In this document: positions 1 to 8,491 of the stretch, piece by piece
How positions within the stretch are numbered: position 1 is the stretch's first letter
Layout: each line of letters begins with the position of its first letter
Assembly: GCF_001429725.1 (NCBI RefSeq)
Contig: NZ_LMHV01000001.1
Span: 186,001 to 250,000, forward strand
Reading direction: 5' to 3'
Source: Rhizobium sp. Root708
GTDB taxonomy: Bacteria > Pseudomonadota > Alphaproteobacteria > Rhizobiales > Rhizobiaceae
DNA: 64,000 nt
Notes under the pieces: generated by a model
Told to the model about the DNA's origin: nothing
The model's input: only the letters and a program-made list of their open reading frames with translations
The model's database searches: none
Made by a program: the position numbers and the translations under genes

Positions 1-1
1 G

Positions 2-571
2 AACAATGCCGGCATCGGCCCCGAGACCTCGATCTTCAGCGCGCAAGCCAACTGGGACAGCCTCCTCGGCGTCAACCTGCTCGGCGTCATCAACGGCGTC
101 AGGACCTTCGGCCAGCATATGCTGTCGCACGGCGAACCGGGTCTGATCATCAACACAGGGTCCAAGCAGGGCATCACCACGCCGCCCGGCAATCCGGCCT
201 ACAACGTCTCGAAAGCCGGCGTGAAGGTGTTCACCGAAGCGCTCGAGCACGAGTTGCGCAACACCGAGGGCTCGAAGATCTCCGCCCACCTGCTGATCCC
301 TGGCTTCGTCTTCACCGGCCTCACCAAGGGCGATCGCGCCGAAAAGCCGGCGGCCGCATGGACGTCGGAACAGACCGTCGATTTCATGATCGAAAGCCTG
401 GAGCGCGGCGATTTCTACATCCTTTGCCCCGATAACGACGTCGCTCGCGACCTGGACGAACGCCGCATGGCCTGGGCAATGGGCGACATCATCGAAAACC
501 GCCCGCCGTTGTCGCGTTGGCACAAGGACTATTCCGACAAGTTCAAAACCTATCTCGAACAGAAGGAATAG
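2..571 (+). CDS. SDR family oxidoreductase, 5' truncated by the window edge
   Basis: The last 189 residues of a short-chain dehydrogenase/reductase are visible; the N-terminal cofactor-binding Gly motif lies before the window. The open frame begins with NNAG, the SDR motif that stabilises the central sheet, followed by the catalytic Ser (about visible residue 54) and the YNVSK catalytic Tyr/Lys pair (about residues 67-71). Classical SDRs are NAD(P)-dependent oxidoreductases of about 250 residues, so roughly a quarter is missing. The substrate cannot be inferred. The next gene follows after 78 bp on the same strand. Confidence 0.9.
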   Translation, partial: NNAGIGPETSIFSAQANWDSLLGVNLLGVINGVRTFGQHMLSHGEPGLIINTGSKQGITTPPGNPAYNVSKAGVKVFTEALEHELRNTEGSKISAHLLIPGFVFTGLTKGDRAEKPAAAWTSEQTVDFMIESLERGDFYILCPDNDVARDLDERRMAWAMGDIIENRPPLSRWHKDYSDKFKTYLEQKE

Positions 572-649
572 GTTCTATTAGAAGGTTTGATTAGACATTC
601 TCTGGAAGCCGGATAAAAGCAACCACGTTTCCGGCTTTCAGAGTAGACC

Positions 650-1291
650 ATGGATTTCCTGCCCGACTTCACCACGCTTCTCGCCTTCGCTGCCGCGACC
701 CTTCTGCTTGCAGCGACACCCGGTCCAGACATGACGCTTTCCATCAGCCGCGCACTGGCGCAGGGCAAGAAGGCGGCGTTGTTTGTGGTTCTCGGCACGA
801 GCCTCGGCATCGTCGTTCATACCATGCTGGTTGCCTTCGGCGTTTCGGCACTGATCACCGCATCCCCGACAGCATTCCTGATCCTGAAGACCGGCGGCGC
901 GGCCTATCTGCTGTGGCTTGCCGTCCAGGCGGTTCGCTACGGCTCAAAGTTTTCGGTCAACAAGGTGGAAGCCTCGAAGGGCACGCCGCTTGCCAATATC
1001 TCCTCGGGCTTCTGGGTCAACCTCCTGAACCCGAAGGTCATCATCTTCTTCATGACCTTCCTGCCGCAGTTCGTCAGCGCCGGCGATCCCGCCGTGACGC
1101 AGAAGCTGCTTTTCCTCGGCTTCTGCTTCATCGTGATCGGAATTCCCGTCAACGCGGCCGTCGTCTTTGCGGCCGACGGACTGTCGAGCTGGCTACAGAC
1201 CAACAAGAGGATCTTGCGCGGCATGGACTTCACCTTCGCCGGCGTCTTCTCCGTCTTCGCGGCAAAAATCCTGCTGACACAGGCGCGCTAG
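650..1291 (+). CDS. LysE/RhtB family amino-acid exporter
   Basis: A 213-residue inner-membrane protein with about six hydrophobic segments and the N-terminal family signature TPGPDM (about residues 24-29). LysE/RhtB proteins export amino acids such as lysine, homoserine or threonine, driven by the proton gradient. The length is normal for the family. The substrate cannot be read from sequence. It stands alone and converges on the ABC transporter ATPase downstream, with a small CCGGGA/TCCCGG hairpin (1303-1324) between the two stops. Confidence 0.9.
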   Translation: MDFLPDFTTLLAFAAATLLLAATPGPDMTLSISRALAQGKKAALFVVLGTSLGIVVHTMLVAFGVSALITASPTAFLILKTGGAAYLLWLAVQAVRYGSKFSVNKVEASKGTPLANISSGFWVNLLNPKVIIFFMTFLPQFVSAGDPAVTQKLLFLGFCFIVIGIPVNAAVVFAADGLSSWLQTNKRILRGMDFTFAGVFSVFAAKILLTQAR

Positions 1292-1338
1292 AGTAAGCAA
1301 AGCCGGGAAGCGCTGGCCTCCCGGAACATTATCTACCT

Positions 1339-2133
1339 TTAGCCGATCAGCAGCGCGTCGTCGTCGAGCGTCTGGCCGCGCATCTTGCGGAACATGTCGA
1401 TCAGGTCCTCGACCTGCAGGTCCTTGCGGTTGTCTCCGCTGACGTCGAGCACGATCTCGCCGCCATGCAGCATAATCGTGCGGTGGCCATAGTCCAACGC
1501 CTGACGCATGGAGTGCGTGACCATCAGCGTCGTCAGCTTGCGCTCCGAGACGATCTTCTGCGTAAGTCCCATGACGAATTCAGCCATGCCGGGATCGAGC
1601 GCCGCGGTATGCTCGTCGAGCAGCAGCACTTCGGAGCCGGCAAGCGTCGCCATGACAAGCGACACCGCCTGCCTCTGACCGCCTGAAAGCAAGTCCATCC
1701 GATCCCGCATCCGGTTCTCGAGGCCGAGATTGAGTTCGGCAATCCGCTCGCGGAAATGCTCGCGCCGCTTCGGGCCGAGCGCGGATGTAAGCCCGCGAGT
1801 TTCACCGCGACGCGCCGCAAGCGCAAGGTTCTCCTCGATCGACAACGCGCCGCAGCTTCCCGTCAACGGATCCTGGAAAACGCGCGCGACGAGGCCGGCG
1901 CGAGCAGCCGTCGACTTTCGCGTGACATCGGCGTGGCCGATCAGGACCTGGCCTTCGCTGGCAAGCACATCGCCGGCGAGCACGCCGAGCAGCGTCGATT
2001 TGCCCGCTCCGTTCGAGCCGATGACCGTGACGAACGAGCCTTCCTCGATCGTCAGGCTGACGCCGTTCAATGCCTGCTTCTGCAGCGGCGTGCCCTTGCC
2101 GAACACGACCTTGATATCCTTGAGCGTAATCAC
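1339..2133 (-). CDS. ABC transporter ATP-binding protein (TrpXYZ-type importer)
   Basis: A 264-residue ABC ATPase, third gene of a minus-strand importer operon. Walker A GSNGAGKST is at residues 39-47, the signature LSGGQRQ near 150 and Walker B LLLDEH near 170. Its start overlaps the permease stop by 4 bp (ATGA), indicating translational coupling. Together with the LivH-like permease and the ABC_sub_bind binding protein it forms the layout known from the TrpXYZ tryptophan/aromatic compound importers of Gram-positive bacteria; the substrate in rhizobia is not established. Confidence 0.92.
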   Translation of the reverse strand: MITLKDIKVVFGKGTPLQKQALNGVSLTIEEGSFVTVIGSNGAGKSTLLGVLAGDVLASEGQVLIGHADVTRKSTAARAGLVARVFQDPLTGSCGALSIEENLALAARRGETRGLTSALGPKRREHFRERIAELNLGLENRMRDRMDLLSGGQRQAVSLVMATLAGSEVLLLDEHTAALDPGMAEFVMGLTQKIVSERKLTTLMVTHSMRQALDYGHRTIMLHGGEIVLDVSGDNRKDLQVEDLIDMFRKMRGQTLDDDALLIG

Positions 2134-3011
2134 GATGCAGCACCTCCGCGACGGAGACGGGGAAGAATGAGCGCGATCGTGACCAGCACGGCCGTTACGA
2201 AATTGAGGTCGGACGCCTGCAAGCCGATGACATCAGTCGACAGCGCAAGCTGGATAGCGATACGATAGAGGATCGAACCGAGCACGCAGCCGATCAACGC
2301 GATCAGCAGTCCGCGCCGGCCGAGCAGCGTTTCGCCGATGATGACAGCCGCGAGGCCGACAACGATCGTACCAACGCCGGAGGTGACATCCGCAAAGCCG
2401 TTTGTCTGCGCAAACAACGCGCCGCCCAACGCAACAAGGGCGTTGGAGAGCGCCATGCCGAGATAGATCTGCCGGCTGGTATCGACGCCCTGCGCGCGGG
2501 CCATGCGGGCATTCGCGCCGGTCGCGCGCATCGCCAGACCGGAATCGCTTTCGAGGTAACGCCAGACGACGATGACGGCGACAATGACGAGGACACCGAC
2601 GAAGAGCGGACGAACGTAAAAGTCTCGCAGACCATGGCCGAAGAACGGGCTGATCATCGTGTCGGCATTGATCAGCGCGACGTTCGGCTTGCCCATGACG
2701 CGAAGATTGACCGAGAACAGCGCGATCATCGTCAGGATCGATGCCAGCAGGTTGAGGATCTTGAACCGCACATTGAGCATCGCGGTCACCATGCCGGCGG
2801 CAGCGCCCGCGATCATGGCGACCAGCGCCGCCAACCAGGCATTGACGCCCGCGATGATCAGAACCGCCGTTACCGCGGCACCCAGCGGGAAAGAACCGTC
2901 AACCGTCAAATCCGGAAAATCCAGCACACGGAATGCAAGGTAAACGCCGAGCGCGACAAAGGCATAGACCAGCCCCAGCTCCACGGCTCCCCAGAATGCG
3001 ATCTGACTCAA
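2130..3011 (-). CDS. ABC transporter permease (branched-chain type fold)
   Basis: A 293-residue polytopic membrane protein of the BPD_transp_2 (LivH/RbsC-like) family with 8-9 hydrophobic segments. The N-terminal pattern FRVLDFPDLTVDGSF is characteristic of the permeases that pair with ABC_sub_bind lipoproteins or periplasmic proteins. It is translationally coupled to the ATPase gene. A 258 bp spacer carrying a RIME-like repeat and a strong hairpin separates it from the upstream binding-protein gene. Confidence 0.9.
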   Translation of the reverse strand: MSQIAFWGAVELGLVYAFVALGVYLAFRVLDFPDLTVDGSFPLGAAVTAVLIIAGVNAWLAALVAMIAGAAAGMVTAMLNVRFKILNLLASILTMIALFSVNLRVMGKPNVALINADTMISPFFGHGLRDFYVRPLFVGVLVIVAVIVVWRYLESDSGLAMRATGANARMARAQGVDTSRQIYLGMALSNALVALGGALFAQTNGFADVTSGVGTIVVGLAAVIIGETLLGRRGLLIALIGCVLGSILYRIAIQLALSTDVIGLQASDLNFVTAVLVTIALILPRLRRGGAAS

Positions 3012-3064
3012 GGCTCTTGCCCTTTCTTCCTATTGGTGCGTGCTCTTGAACGTAGGAGACACGC

Positions 3065-3205
3065 AGACCCCCTCTGGCCTGCCGGCCATCTCCCCCACAA
3101 GGGGGAGAAGACCCGTGGCGCCCGGCTGCCTCGATTGGAGCTCGGCGGTGCAGCTAGGTTAAGCCATCCCCCTTGTAGGGAGGGTTGGGAGGGGTCTTCA
3201 TCTCT
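3065..3205. repeat. RIME-like palindromic intergenic repeat
   Basis: The segment contains CCCCCTCTGGCCTGCCGGCC followed by CATCTCCCCCACAAGGGGGA and, about 90 bp on, a diverged inverted copy (CATCCCCCTTGTAGGG then GGAGGGGTCTTC). This wording and the paired palindromes match what I recall of RIME (Rhizobium-specific intergenic mosaic element) sequences. It lies inside the ABC importer operon between the binding-protein and permease genes. Exact boundaries are estimated by eye. Confidence 0.7.
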
Positions 3206-3209
3206 ATGC

Positions 3210-3245
3210 GATCAGCCGCCCCCGTGCAAACGGGAGCGGCTGATC
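3210..3245 (-). terminator. Long intra-operon hairpin after the binding-protein gene
   Basis: A near-perfect stem, GATCAGCCGC paired with GCGGCTGATC and extended by CCCG/CGGG around a short loop, sits 25 bp past the stop of the binding-protein gene on the minus strand. There is no T-run, so it is more likely an RNA-stabilising or partial-termination element that keeps the periplasmic protein more abundant than the membrane components. That role is inferred from position. Confidence 0.6.
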
Positions 3246-3269
3246 ATTCAGGTCTCTATGGCGACTGGC

Positions 3270-4223
3270 TTAGTCGATCGTCTTCGTCGCGCGCTTCAGC
3301 ACGCTTTCCGGCAGCGTCACGCCCATCTTGGCGGCGGCGCCCTTGTTGATGACGAGATCGCTACCAGCAGCAACCTTGACCGGAATGTCGCCCGGGTTTT
3401 CACCCTTGAGGATGCGAACGACGATCTCGCCGGTCTGCTTGCCGACATCGTAATAGTTGAAGCCGAGCGCCGCGATCGAACCACGCGAGACGGAATCCGT
3501 GTCGGCCGTGAAGAGCGGCAGCTTTGCTTCCTCGGCAACGGCAACGGCGCCTTCCAGTGCGGAGATAATGGTGTTGTCGGTCGGAACGTAAATCGCATCG
3601 GCACGCCCGACGAGCGCGCGGGCAGCGCCCTGCACTTCGGCGGACTTGGTCGCGGCGGACTCGACGACCTTGAGGCCAGCCTTCTCGGCTTCCACCTTCA
3701 GGACGGCGAGCAGCGATACCGAGTTGGCTTCACCCGAGTTGTAGAGGTATCCGATCGTCTTGGCGTTCGGCAGGATTTCCTTGATCAGCGCGACATGCTC
3801 GGCGACCGGCGACATGTCGGACAGGCCGGTGACGTTGCCGCCGGGCTTGTCCATGTTCTTGACCAGCTGCGCGCCGAGGGGATCGGACACGGCGGTAAAG
3901 ACAACCGGGATATCGCGCGTCGAGGAAACGACGGCCTGAGCCGATGGCGTGGAAATCGGCACGATAACGTTCGGGCCCTCGCCTGCGAACTGGCGCGCAA
4001 TCTGCGCAGCCGTTGCCGGGTTGCCCTGGGCCGACTCGAACATGAACTTCAGGTTCTCGCCTTCCTTGTAGCCGGCAGCCGTCAGTACATCGAGGACACC
4101 CTTGCGTGCCGCATCGAGAGCCGGATGCTCGACGATCGCCGTGACAGCGACGGTCACGTCTTCGGCCTTGGCAGGCAGGGTCAGGGCCAGCGTGGCCGCG
4201 ACAGCAAGCAGAATTGAACGCAT
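3270..4223 (-). CDS. ABC transporter substrate-binding protein (ABC_sub_bind family)
   Basis: A 317-residue periplasmic binding protein of the TrpX/ABC_sub_bind family. A Sec signal peptide is clear: positively charged start, hydrophobic core and a likely AKA-E cleavage site near residue 20. The mature part shows typical family stretches such as VFTAVSDPLGAQLV and VTGLSDM. It is the first gene of the importer operon and is followed by a hairpin plus repeat before the permease. The substrate is unknown; tryptophan or another aromatic compound is only suggested by family precedent. Confidence 0.92.
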   Translation of the reverse strand: MRSILLAVAATLALTLPAKAEDVTVAVTAIVEHPALDAARKGVLDVLTAAGYKEGENLKFMFESAQGNPATAAQIARQFAGEGPNVIVPISTPSAQAVVSSTRDIPVVFTAVSDPLGAQLVKNMDKPGGNVTGLSDMSPVAEHVALIKEILPNAKTIGYLYNSGEANSVSLLAVLKVEAEKAGLKVVESAATKSAEVQGAARALVGRADAIYVPTDNTIISALEGAVAVAEEAKLPLFTADTDSVSRGSIAALGFNYYDVGKQTGEIVVRILKGENPGDIPVKVAAGSDLVINKGAAAKMGVTLPESVLKRATKTID

Positions 4224-4317
4224 TGGGTATCCTCCAAGTATGATTTTGGCCTGCTTCTAGAAAAAGCAGGCCATGAAATCAATCATTAGAAAACACTGAA
4301 CGGATCAAACTTGCTGA

Positions 4318-5553
4318 TCAATCATCCGCGCCGTGGTTGGCGATCATCATCGCCTCGAATGCCAGACGCTCGGTCTTGCGCATGCGCTCCGATTCCGACT
4401 TCAGCTGGCCGCAGGCTGCGAGAATGTCGCGGCCGCGCGGCGTGCGGATCGGCGAGGCATAGCCGGCCGAGTTGATGAAATCGGCGAATTTCTCGATCTG
4501 CGCCCAGTCGGAACACTGGTAGTTGGTGCCCGGCCACGGGTTGAACGGAATGAGGTTGATCTTCGCCGGCACGCCCTTGAGCAGCTGGATCAGTCCCTTG
4601 GCGTCCTCGAGGCTGTCGTTGACGTCCTTCAGCATCACATATTCGAAGGTGATGCGCCGGGCGTTCGACAGGCCGGGATACGTCCGGCAGGCATCGATCA
4701 GTTCCTTCAGCGGATACTTCTTGTTGATCGGCACGAGGATGTCGCGCAGATCGTCACGCACGGCATGCAGCGAGATCGCCAGCATCACGCCGATCTCATC
4801 GCCGGTGCGGAAGATTTCAGGCACGACGCCCGAGGTCGAGAGCGTCACGCGACGCTTGGAGAGCGACAGCCCGTCGCCATCGGTCGCGATCAACAATGCC
4901 TGCTTGACGGCATCGAAATTGTAGAGCGGCTCGCCCATGCCCATCATCACGATATTGCTGACCTTGCGGCCCTCTGCCGGCATGATCGTGCCCTGCGGCG
5001 CTTCGCGATCGGGGAAATCGCCCAGCCGATCGCGAGCCAGCAGCAGCTGCGACAGGATTTCTTCCGCCGTCAGGTTGCGCACCAGGCGCTGCGTGCCGGT
5101 GTGACAGAAAGAACAGGTAAGCGTGCAGCCGACCTGGCTGGAGATGCAGAGCGTGCCGCGGCCTTCTTCAGGAATATAGACAGCCTCGATCTCGACCGGA
5201 CGCCCTGCACCGCGCGGCGGAAAACGCAGCAGCCACTTGCGGGTGCCGTCGTTGGAGACCTGCTCCTCGACGATCTCGGGGCGTGCGATGGTGAAATGCG
5301 TCTTCAGCGTCTCGCGCATGTCCTTGGAGATATTGGCCATGTGGTCGAAGTCGGAGACCCCGCGCACATAGATCCAGTTCCAAAGCTGCGCGACGCGCAT
5401 CTTGATCTGCTTCTCGGGCACGCCCCTTTCGCGCAGCGCGGCGCCCATCTCTTCACGGCTGAGGCCGATCAGCGAGGGCTTCAGCCCAGCGTCGGCACCG
5501 CCGGTCGCTGCGCCCAAAGGCTTGGTAACAGTCATCGCATCCATGACGGACAT
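4318..5553 (-). CDS. rlmN: 23S rRNA (adenine2503-C2)/tRNA (adenine37-C2) methyltransferase RlmN
   Basis: A radical-SAM methyltransferase of 411 residues from the chosen start. The cluster-binding CSFCHTG motif lies in the [13 protein letters not shown] stretch; GEPLYNF and the C-terminal GCQ-type region with catalytic cysteines (including the [14 protein letters not shown] end) are present. RlmN adds a methyl to C2 of A2503 in 23S rRNA and A37 of some tRNAs, affecting ribosome accuracy. I chose the ATG at 5553 (MSVMDAMTV), which matches the usual rhizobial length; the frame stays open to an ATG at 5697 and has another ATG at 5577. It appears monocistronic. Confidence 0.95.
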   Translation of the reverse strand: MSVMDAMTVTKPLGAATGGADAGLKPSLIGLSREEMGAALRERGVPEKQIKMRVAQLWNWIYVRGVSDFDHMANISKDMRETLKTHFTIARPEIVEEQVSNDGTRKWLLRFPPRGAGRPVEIEAVYIPEEGRGTLCISSQVGCTLTCSFCHTGTQRLVRNLTAEEILSQLLLARDRLGDFPDREAPQGTIMPAEGRKVSNIVMMGMGEPLYNFDAVKQALLIATDGDGLSLSKRRVTLSTSGVVPEIFRTGDEIGVMLAISLHAVRDDLRDILVPINKKYPLKELIDACRTYPGLSNARRITFEYVMLKDVNDSLEDAKGLIQLLKGVPAKINLIPFNPWPGTNYQCSDWAQIEKFADFINSAGYASPIRTPRGRDILAACGQLKSESERMRKTERLAFEAMMIANHGADD

Positions 5554-5727
5554 AGTCTCTAATCCCGAATTCAACATGCGACCGCCCCGGAAAGCCGGAT
5601 GACTTGCGGGTAGGAAGGGCATGGTGGCAGAAATTGAATGCGGAGCATACGGCAAGAACCGCGATCTATCCGCTGTTGCGCGGGCCTTTAGCATCATTTT
5701 TGCCGCGCGTCACTATAGATGAAAACG

Positions 5728-5755
5728 ACGAAGGCCGGCACAAGGCCGGCCTTCT
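5728..5755 (-). terminator. Hairpin terminator after the IalB-like gene
   Basis: AAGGCCGGC and GCCGGCCTT form a 9 bp stem around a 5-nt loop. On the minus strand it is followed by CGTCGTTTTC, a short interrupted T-tract, so it is a plausible but not textbook intrinsic terminator. Confidence 0.6.
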
Positions 5756-5781
5756 GAAATTTCATCGCTCTCGCGGAACGC

Positions 5782-6339
5782 TTACTTGCAGCTTTCGATC
5801 TGCTTCAGCGAGGCCGAAATACCGGCCAGCGAATAGCTGTAGGAGGTCTGGGTGCCCTTGCGCGAGGTGGCGTTGACGGTCATCGAGTGGCCGCCCTTCA
5901 TGGCGGCGACGAGCGCCGGCTCCTGCGCTGCGTTCTCGACCCAGCCGGCCTTGTCCTTGGTGAACATCACGAAGGTCTTGTTGTCGATGACGACGTCGAT
6001 CTTGGAGCTTTCCTTGACCGTATAGCCCATCATCGCCTGCGGCTCGTACGAGATGTTCTGGCCGGGACGCTGCGACACGATGAAGAAGTTCTCGCCGTGA
6101 TCGATGTTGGCCGGCTTCTTTTCGGTCGGGACGGACAGCACGTAGCAGACAGTGCTCGCGCCGGACTTGTAGGAATAGGCGCCCCAGGCCTGGAACTGCT
6201 GGATGCGGGTCGGCGCGGAAGAAGCGGCGGCAGCCGGTTGCTGCGCTGCCTGGGCAGCGGGCTTCTTGGACTGAGCGGATGCAACGCCGGCGCCGGCCAG
6301 AACGAGGGAAAGGGCGATTGCGGTACTTCTTACAAACAT
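5782..6339 (-). CDS. Invasion-associated locus B (IalB) family protein
   Basis: A 185-residue exported protein (from ATG 6339) with a signal peptide ending ASA-Q, then an Ala/Gln/Pro-rich linker and an IalB domain. Family features visible are the W-x-Y-SYKSG region, the conserved Cys of VCYVLS, the C-terminal Cys and the GHSMTVNATSRKGT stretch. IalB was named in Bartonella as an invasion factor, but the family is widespread in free-living rhizobia, where its function is unclear. An in-frame ATG 39 bp upstream would add residues before the signal peptide and is unlikely. Confidence 0.85.
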   Translation of the reverse strand: MFVRSTAIALSLVLAGAGVASAQSKKPAAQAAQQPAAAASSAPTRIQQFQAWGAYSYKSGASTVCYVLSVPTEKKPANIDHGENFFIVSQRPGQNISYEPQAMMGYTVKESSKIDVVIDNKTFVMFTKDKAGWVENAAQEPALVAAMKGGHSMTVNATSRKGTQTSYSYSLAGISASLKQIESCK

Positions 6340-6672
6340 GGATATCCTGCCGGTTCTTGCGATTCGAGCCCGAAACAAGCGGGCGGCGCGTAGTCACGAT
6401 CTGCTTTATTTTGACTTAATTCAGGTTACCAAAGCGTCAACACAGACCGCAAGAAGTGCCTGCCTGTGTCATTTCCGCCCGAGTGTCAATGTTGAGCGCT
6501 GGAACCTCGCTCGAGATGTGCGATCAGACAGAGGTGCCAAATAGGCGCCCTGAGGAAATTTAAGACATAAAGATTCAGGCAAGAGTTTGACCTTTCCCAA
6601 ATCCGTTGTAGGTCATTAAGGTATTGGAAATCCGGTAAGGAATTCGCCGAGCCAGGGGGCTTTTGACGGAAT
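6340..6672. other. 333 bp divergent intergenic region, no gene seen
   Basis: This spacer separates the start of the IalB-like gene (minus) from the ECF sigma gene (plus) and must hold both promoters. It is more AT-rich than its surroundings. A TTGACC with TAGGTC 16 bp later (around 6576-6603) is a weak sigma-70-like candidate for the sigma gene. I see no convincing ORF or structured RNA. Confidence 0.5.
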
Positions 6673-7233
6673 ATGGATGCGGAGGAAAAACAGCGCTTCG
6701 CTGCCCTTGCCAGGGCGGTCGCGGAACGCCGTGACCAGCAAGCGTTCGCTGTCCTTTTTGACTATTTCGCGCCGCGCCTCAAATCTTGGTTACTGCGCCA
6801 GAAAATGCCTAACGACGAAGCCGAGGAACTCGTCCAGGACGTGATGACGGTGCTTTGGCACAAGGCAGGCCTTTACGACTCTGCCCGCTCGTCACTGTCG
6901 ACCTGGCTCTTCCGCATTGCCCGCAATCGCCGCATCGATCTTTTGAGACGAAGCCGAGCCCGCAATCTCGACCAGTCCGACCCGACGCTGCAGCCGGTGG
7001 CTGATATCGGGGCGGATGAACTGGTGGCCAATGACGATCGCGATGCGCTTGTCCGTGCCGCGGTCGGCCGGCTGCCTGAAGAACAGCGTGAGATGCTGAA
7101 GGCTGCCTTCTTTCTGGGGCAATCCCATTCCCAGATCGCGGAGGCGACCGGGCTCCCGCTCGGCACGGTCAAATCGCGCATACGGCTCGCGTTCGGCAAG
7201 CTGAAGAAGCTGCTCGAAGTCGAAGGCGTTTAA
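6673..7233 (+). CDS. ECF-type RNA polymerase sigma factor
   Basis: A 186-residue sigma-70 family protein with region 2 (WLLRQKMPNDEAEELVQDV, then the NRRIDLLRR promoter-melting helix, about residues 40-95) and region 4 (QSHSQIAEATGLPLGTVKSR, about residues 150-170), joined by an acidic linker with no region 3: the ECF architecture. ECF factors direct transcription of stress regulons and usually sit beside an anti-sigma gene. Here the downstream gene is a convergent YkvA-like gene whose stop abuts this one, and the upstream gene is IalB-like, so no anti-sigma partner is adjacent. Confidence 0.92.
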   Translation: MDAEEKQRFAALARAVAERRDQQAFAVLFDYFAPRLKSWLLRQKMPNDEAEELVQDVMTVLWHKAGLYDSARSSLSTWLFRIARNRRIDLLRRSRARNLDQSDPTLQPVADIGADELVANDDRDALVRAAVGRLPEEQREMLKAAFFLGQSHSQIAEATGLPLGTVKSRIRLAFGKLKKLLEVEGV

Positions 7234-7623
7234 TCAGACAGTCTTCATGCCCTGAGGTTCGTCGGCAAGCGCGCTGTCCGCGGCCGAATAGTGGTCCGGC
7301 TTCATGTGGCGGCTGACCATGGCAAAGGCCGCCGACAGGACCGCGATGTCGTCCGAAAAGCCGATCCCGACGAACACGTCGGGAATCACGTCGAGGGGCA
7401 GGACGAAATAGGCAAGCGCCGCTAGCAGAGTGCCGCGGACCTTCAGCGGCGTCTGCGGATCGAGCGCGCAATAAAACGCGGCGACGACATCCCGGGAAAA
7501 CGGAATCTGTCGAACCGCTTTCCGGAAGGTCGGCCAGAATTTCTTGCGCACTGTCTTCTCCCGGCGAGCCTGCGTATCCTCGTCGCCTGGCAGCAAAATC
7601 TCACCGTATTTGACGTCGTCCAT
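7234..7623 (-). CDS. YkvA family (DUF1232) protein
   Basis: About 129 residues. The DUF1232 core is recognisable as the YFVLPLDVIPDVFVGIGFSDD stretch region (about residues 70-92), which in this family packs as a membrane-associated hairpin. Molecular function is unknown. I start at ATG 7623 (MDDVKYGE); an in-frame ATG at 7683 would overlap the upstream pterin dehydratase gene. Its stop codon directly abuts the stop codon of the convergent sigma factor gene. Confidence 0.85.
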   Translation of the reverse strand: MDDVKYGEILLPGDEDTQARREKTVRKKFWPTFRKAVRQIPFSRDVVAAFYCALDPQTPLKVRGTLLAALAYFVLPLDVIPDVFVGIGFSDDIAVLSAAFAMVSRHMKPDHYSAADSALADEPQGMKTV

Positions 7624-7675
7624 TCCGATCAGTCCTCTTGGTCCATGCGCAGATATGGTGATTGATGCGGGCCAT

Positions 7676-7981
7676 TCAATCAACTCGCCCTGCAGCTGCC
7701 TTTTCCATAGCGGCCGCCAGCTTGAAGTCGAGCTCGGTCAGGCCGCCTGCGTCGTGCGTGTTGAGCTTCACGTCGACCCGCGAATAGACGTTGAACCATT
7801 CGGGATGATGGTTGAGCTTCTCGGCGGTCAGGGCCGCTTCGGTCATGAAGCCGAACGCCTGGACAAAGCTGCCGAACTTGAAGCTCTTGGAGATCGAGGC
7901 TGCTTCCCCATCCACAGACCAACCATCGAGCTTGGCGAGTTCCTGCTGAATTGCCGTCCGTTCCAGTTTTTCTCGTTTCAT
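7676..7981 (-). CDS. phhB: 4a-hydroxytetrahydrobiopterin dehydratase (PCD/DCoH)
   Basis: A 101-residue pterin-4a-carbinolamine dehydratase, which regenerates the pterin cofactor of aromatic amino-acid hydroxylases. The active-site signature EKLNHHPEW with the paired histidines is at about residues 55-63, followed by the conserved [15 protein letters not shown] segment. Length is exactly that of the family. It is divergent from the phosphatase gene, with only 36 bp between starts, and no hydroxylase gene is nearby. Confidence 0.93.
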   Translation of the reverse strand: MKREKLERTAIQQELAKLDGWSVDGEAASISKSFKFGSFVQAFGFMTEAALTAEKLNHHPEWFNVYSRVDVKLNTHDAGGLTELDFKLAAAMEKAAAGRVD

Positions 7982-8017
7982 GCGATTGTCCTCCTCGTTT
8001 CCAGATAACGGTTCTCT

Positions 8018-8491
8018 ATGAAACGCGTCAGCATCCTCTTTGTTTGTACCGGAAATATATGCCGGTCGCCGCTTGCCGAAGGCATCATGTCACATCTCGC
8101 GGCAGGAGCCGGCATCGGTCACGACGTCGTTGTCGACTCGGTCGGCACGGACGGGTGGCATGTCGGCGACCCACCCGATCGCAGATCGATCGTTGTGGCA
8201 AGGCGACATGGCGTTGATCTGTCGAACCAGCGCGCCAGGCGCGTGACGCCACATGACATCGACAGTTTCGATATCATTCTCGGCATGGACCGGACGCATG
8301 TCGCAGGCTTGCGGCGACTAGCGCCCGACGCCCGCAACGTCTTCCTGTTCGGCGATCACGCTCTCGGAACCGGCGAGGATATCGCCGATCCCTATTATGG
8401 CTCGGAGCGTGATTTCGAGCAGGTCTATGCCAGGCTCTTGACCGGTTGCAGGAAGCTGCTGGCAGCGCTCGGCGCCGACAGGGGCTCGTGA
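8018..8491 (+). CDS. Low-molecular-weight protein-tyrosine phosphatase
   Basis: A 157-residue cytoplasmic phosphatase. The P-loop CTGNICRS (C-x5-R-S) is at about residues 10-17 and the general-acid DPYYG motif near 125. The length is normal for the family (about 150-160). Such enzymes may dephosphorylate tyrosine kinases of polysaccharide export or small metabolites; no kinase gene is adjacent. Its 3' end overlaps the convergent ThpR gene by 67 bp. Confidence 0.93.
   Translation: MKRVSILFVCTGNICRSPLAEGIMSHLAAGAGIGHDVVVDSVGTDGWHVGDPPDRRSIVVARRHGVDLSNQRARRVTPHDIDSFDIILGMDRTHVAGLRRLAPDARNVFLFGDHALGTGEDIADPYYGSERDFEQVYARLLTGCRKLLAALGADRGS

Noticed and set aside
2634..4217. 527-codon open frame antisense to the ABC binding protein and permease
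   Set aside because: Crosses the RIME-like repeat and both ABC genes on the opposite strand; no family resemblance.
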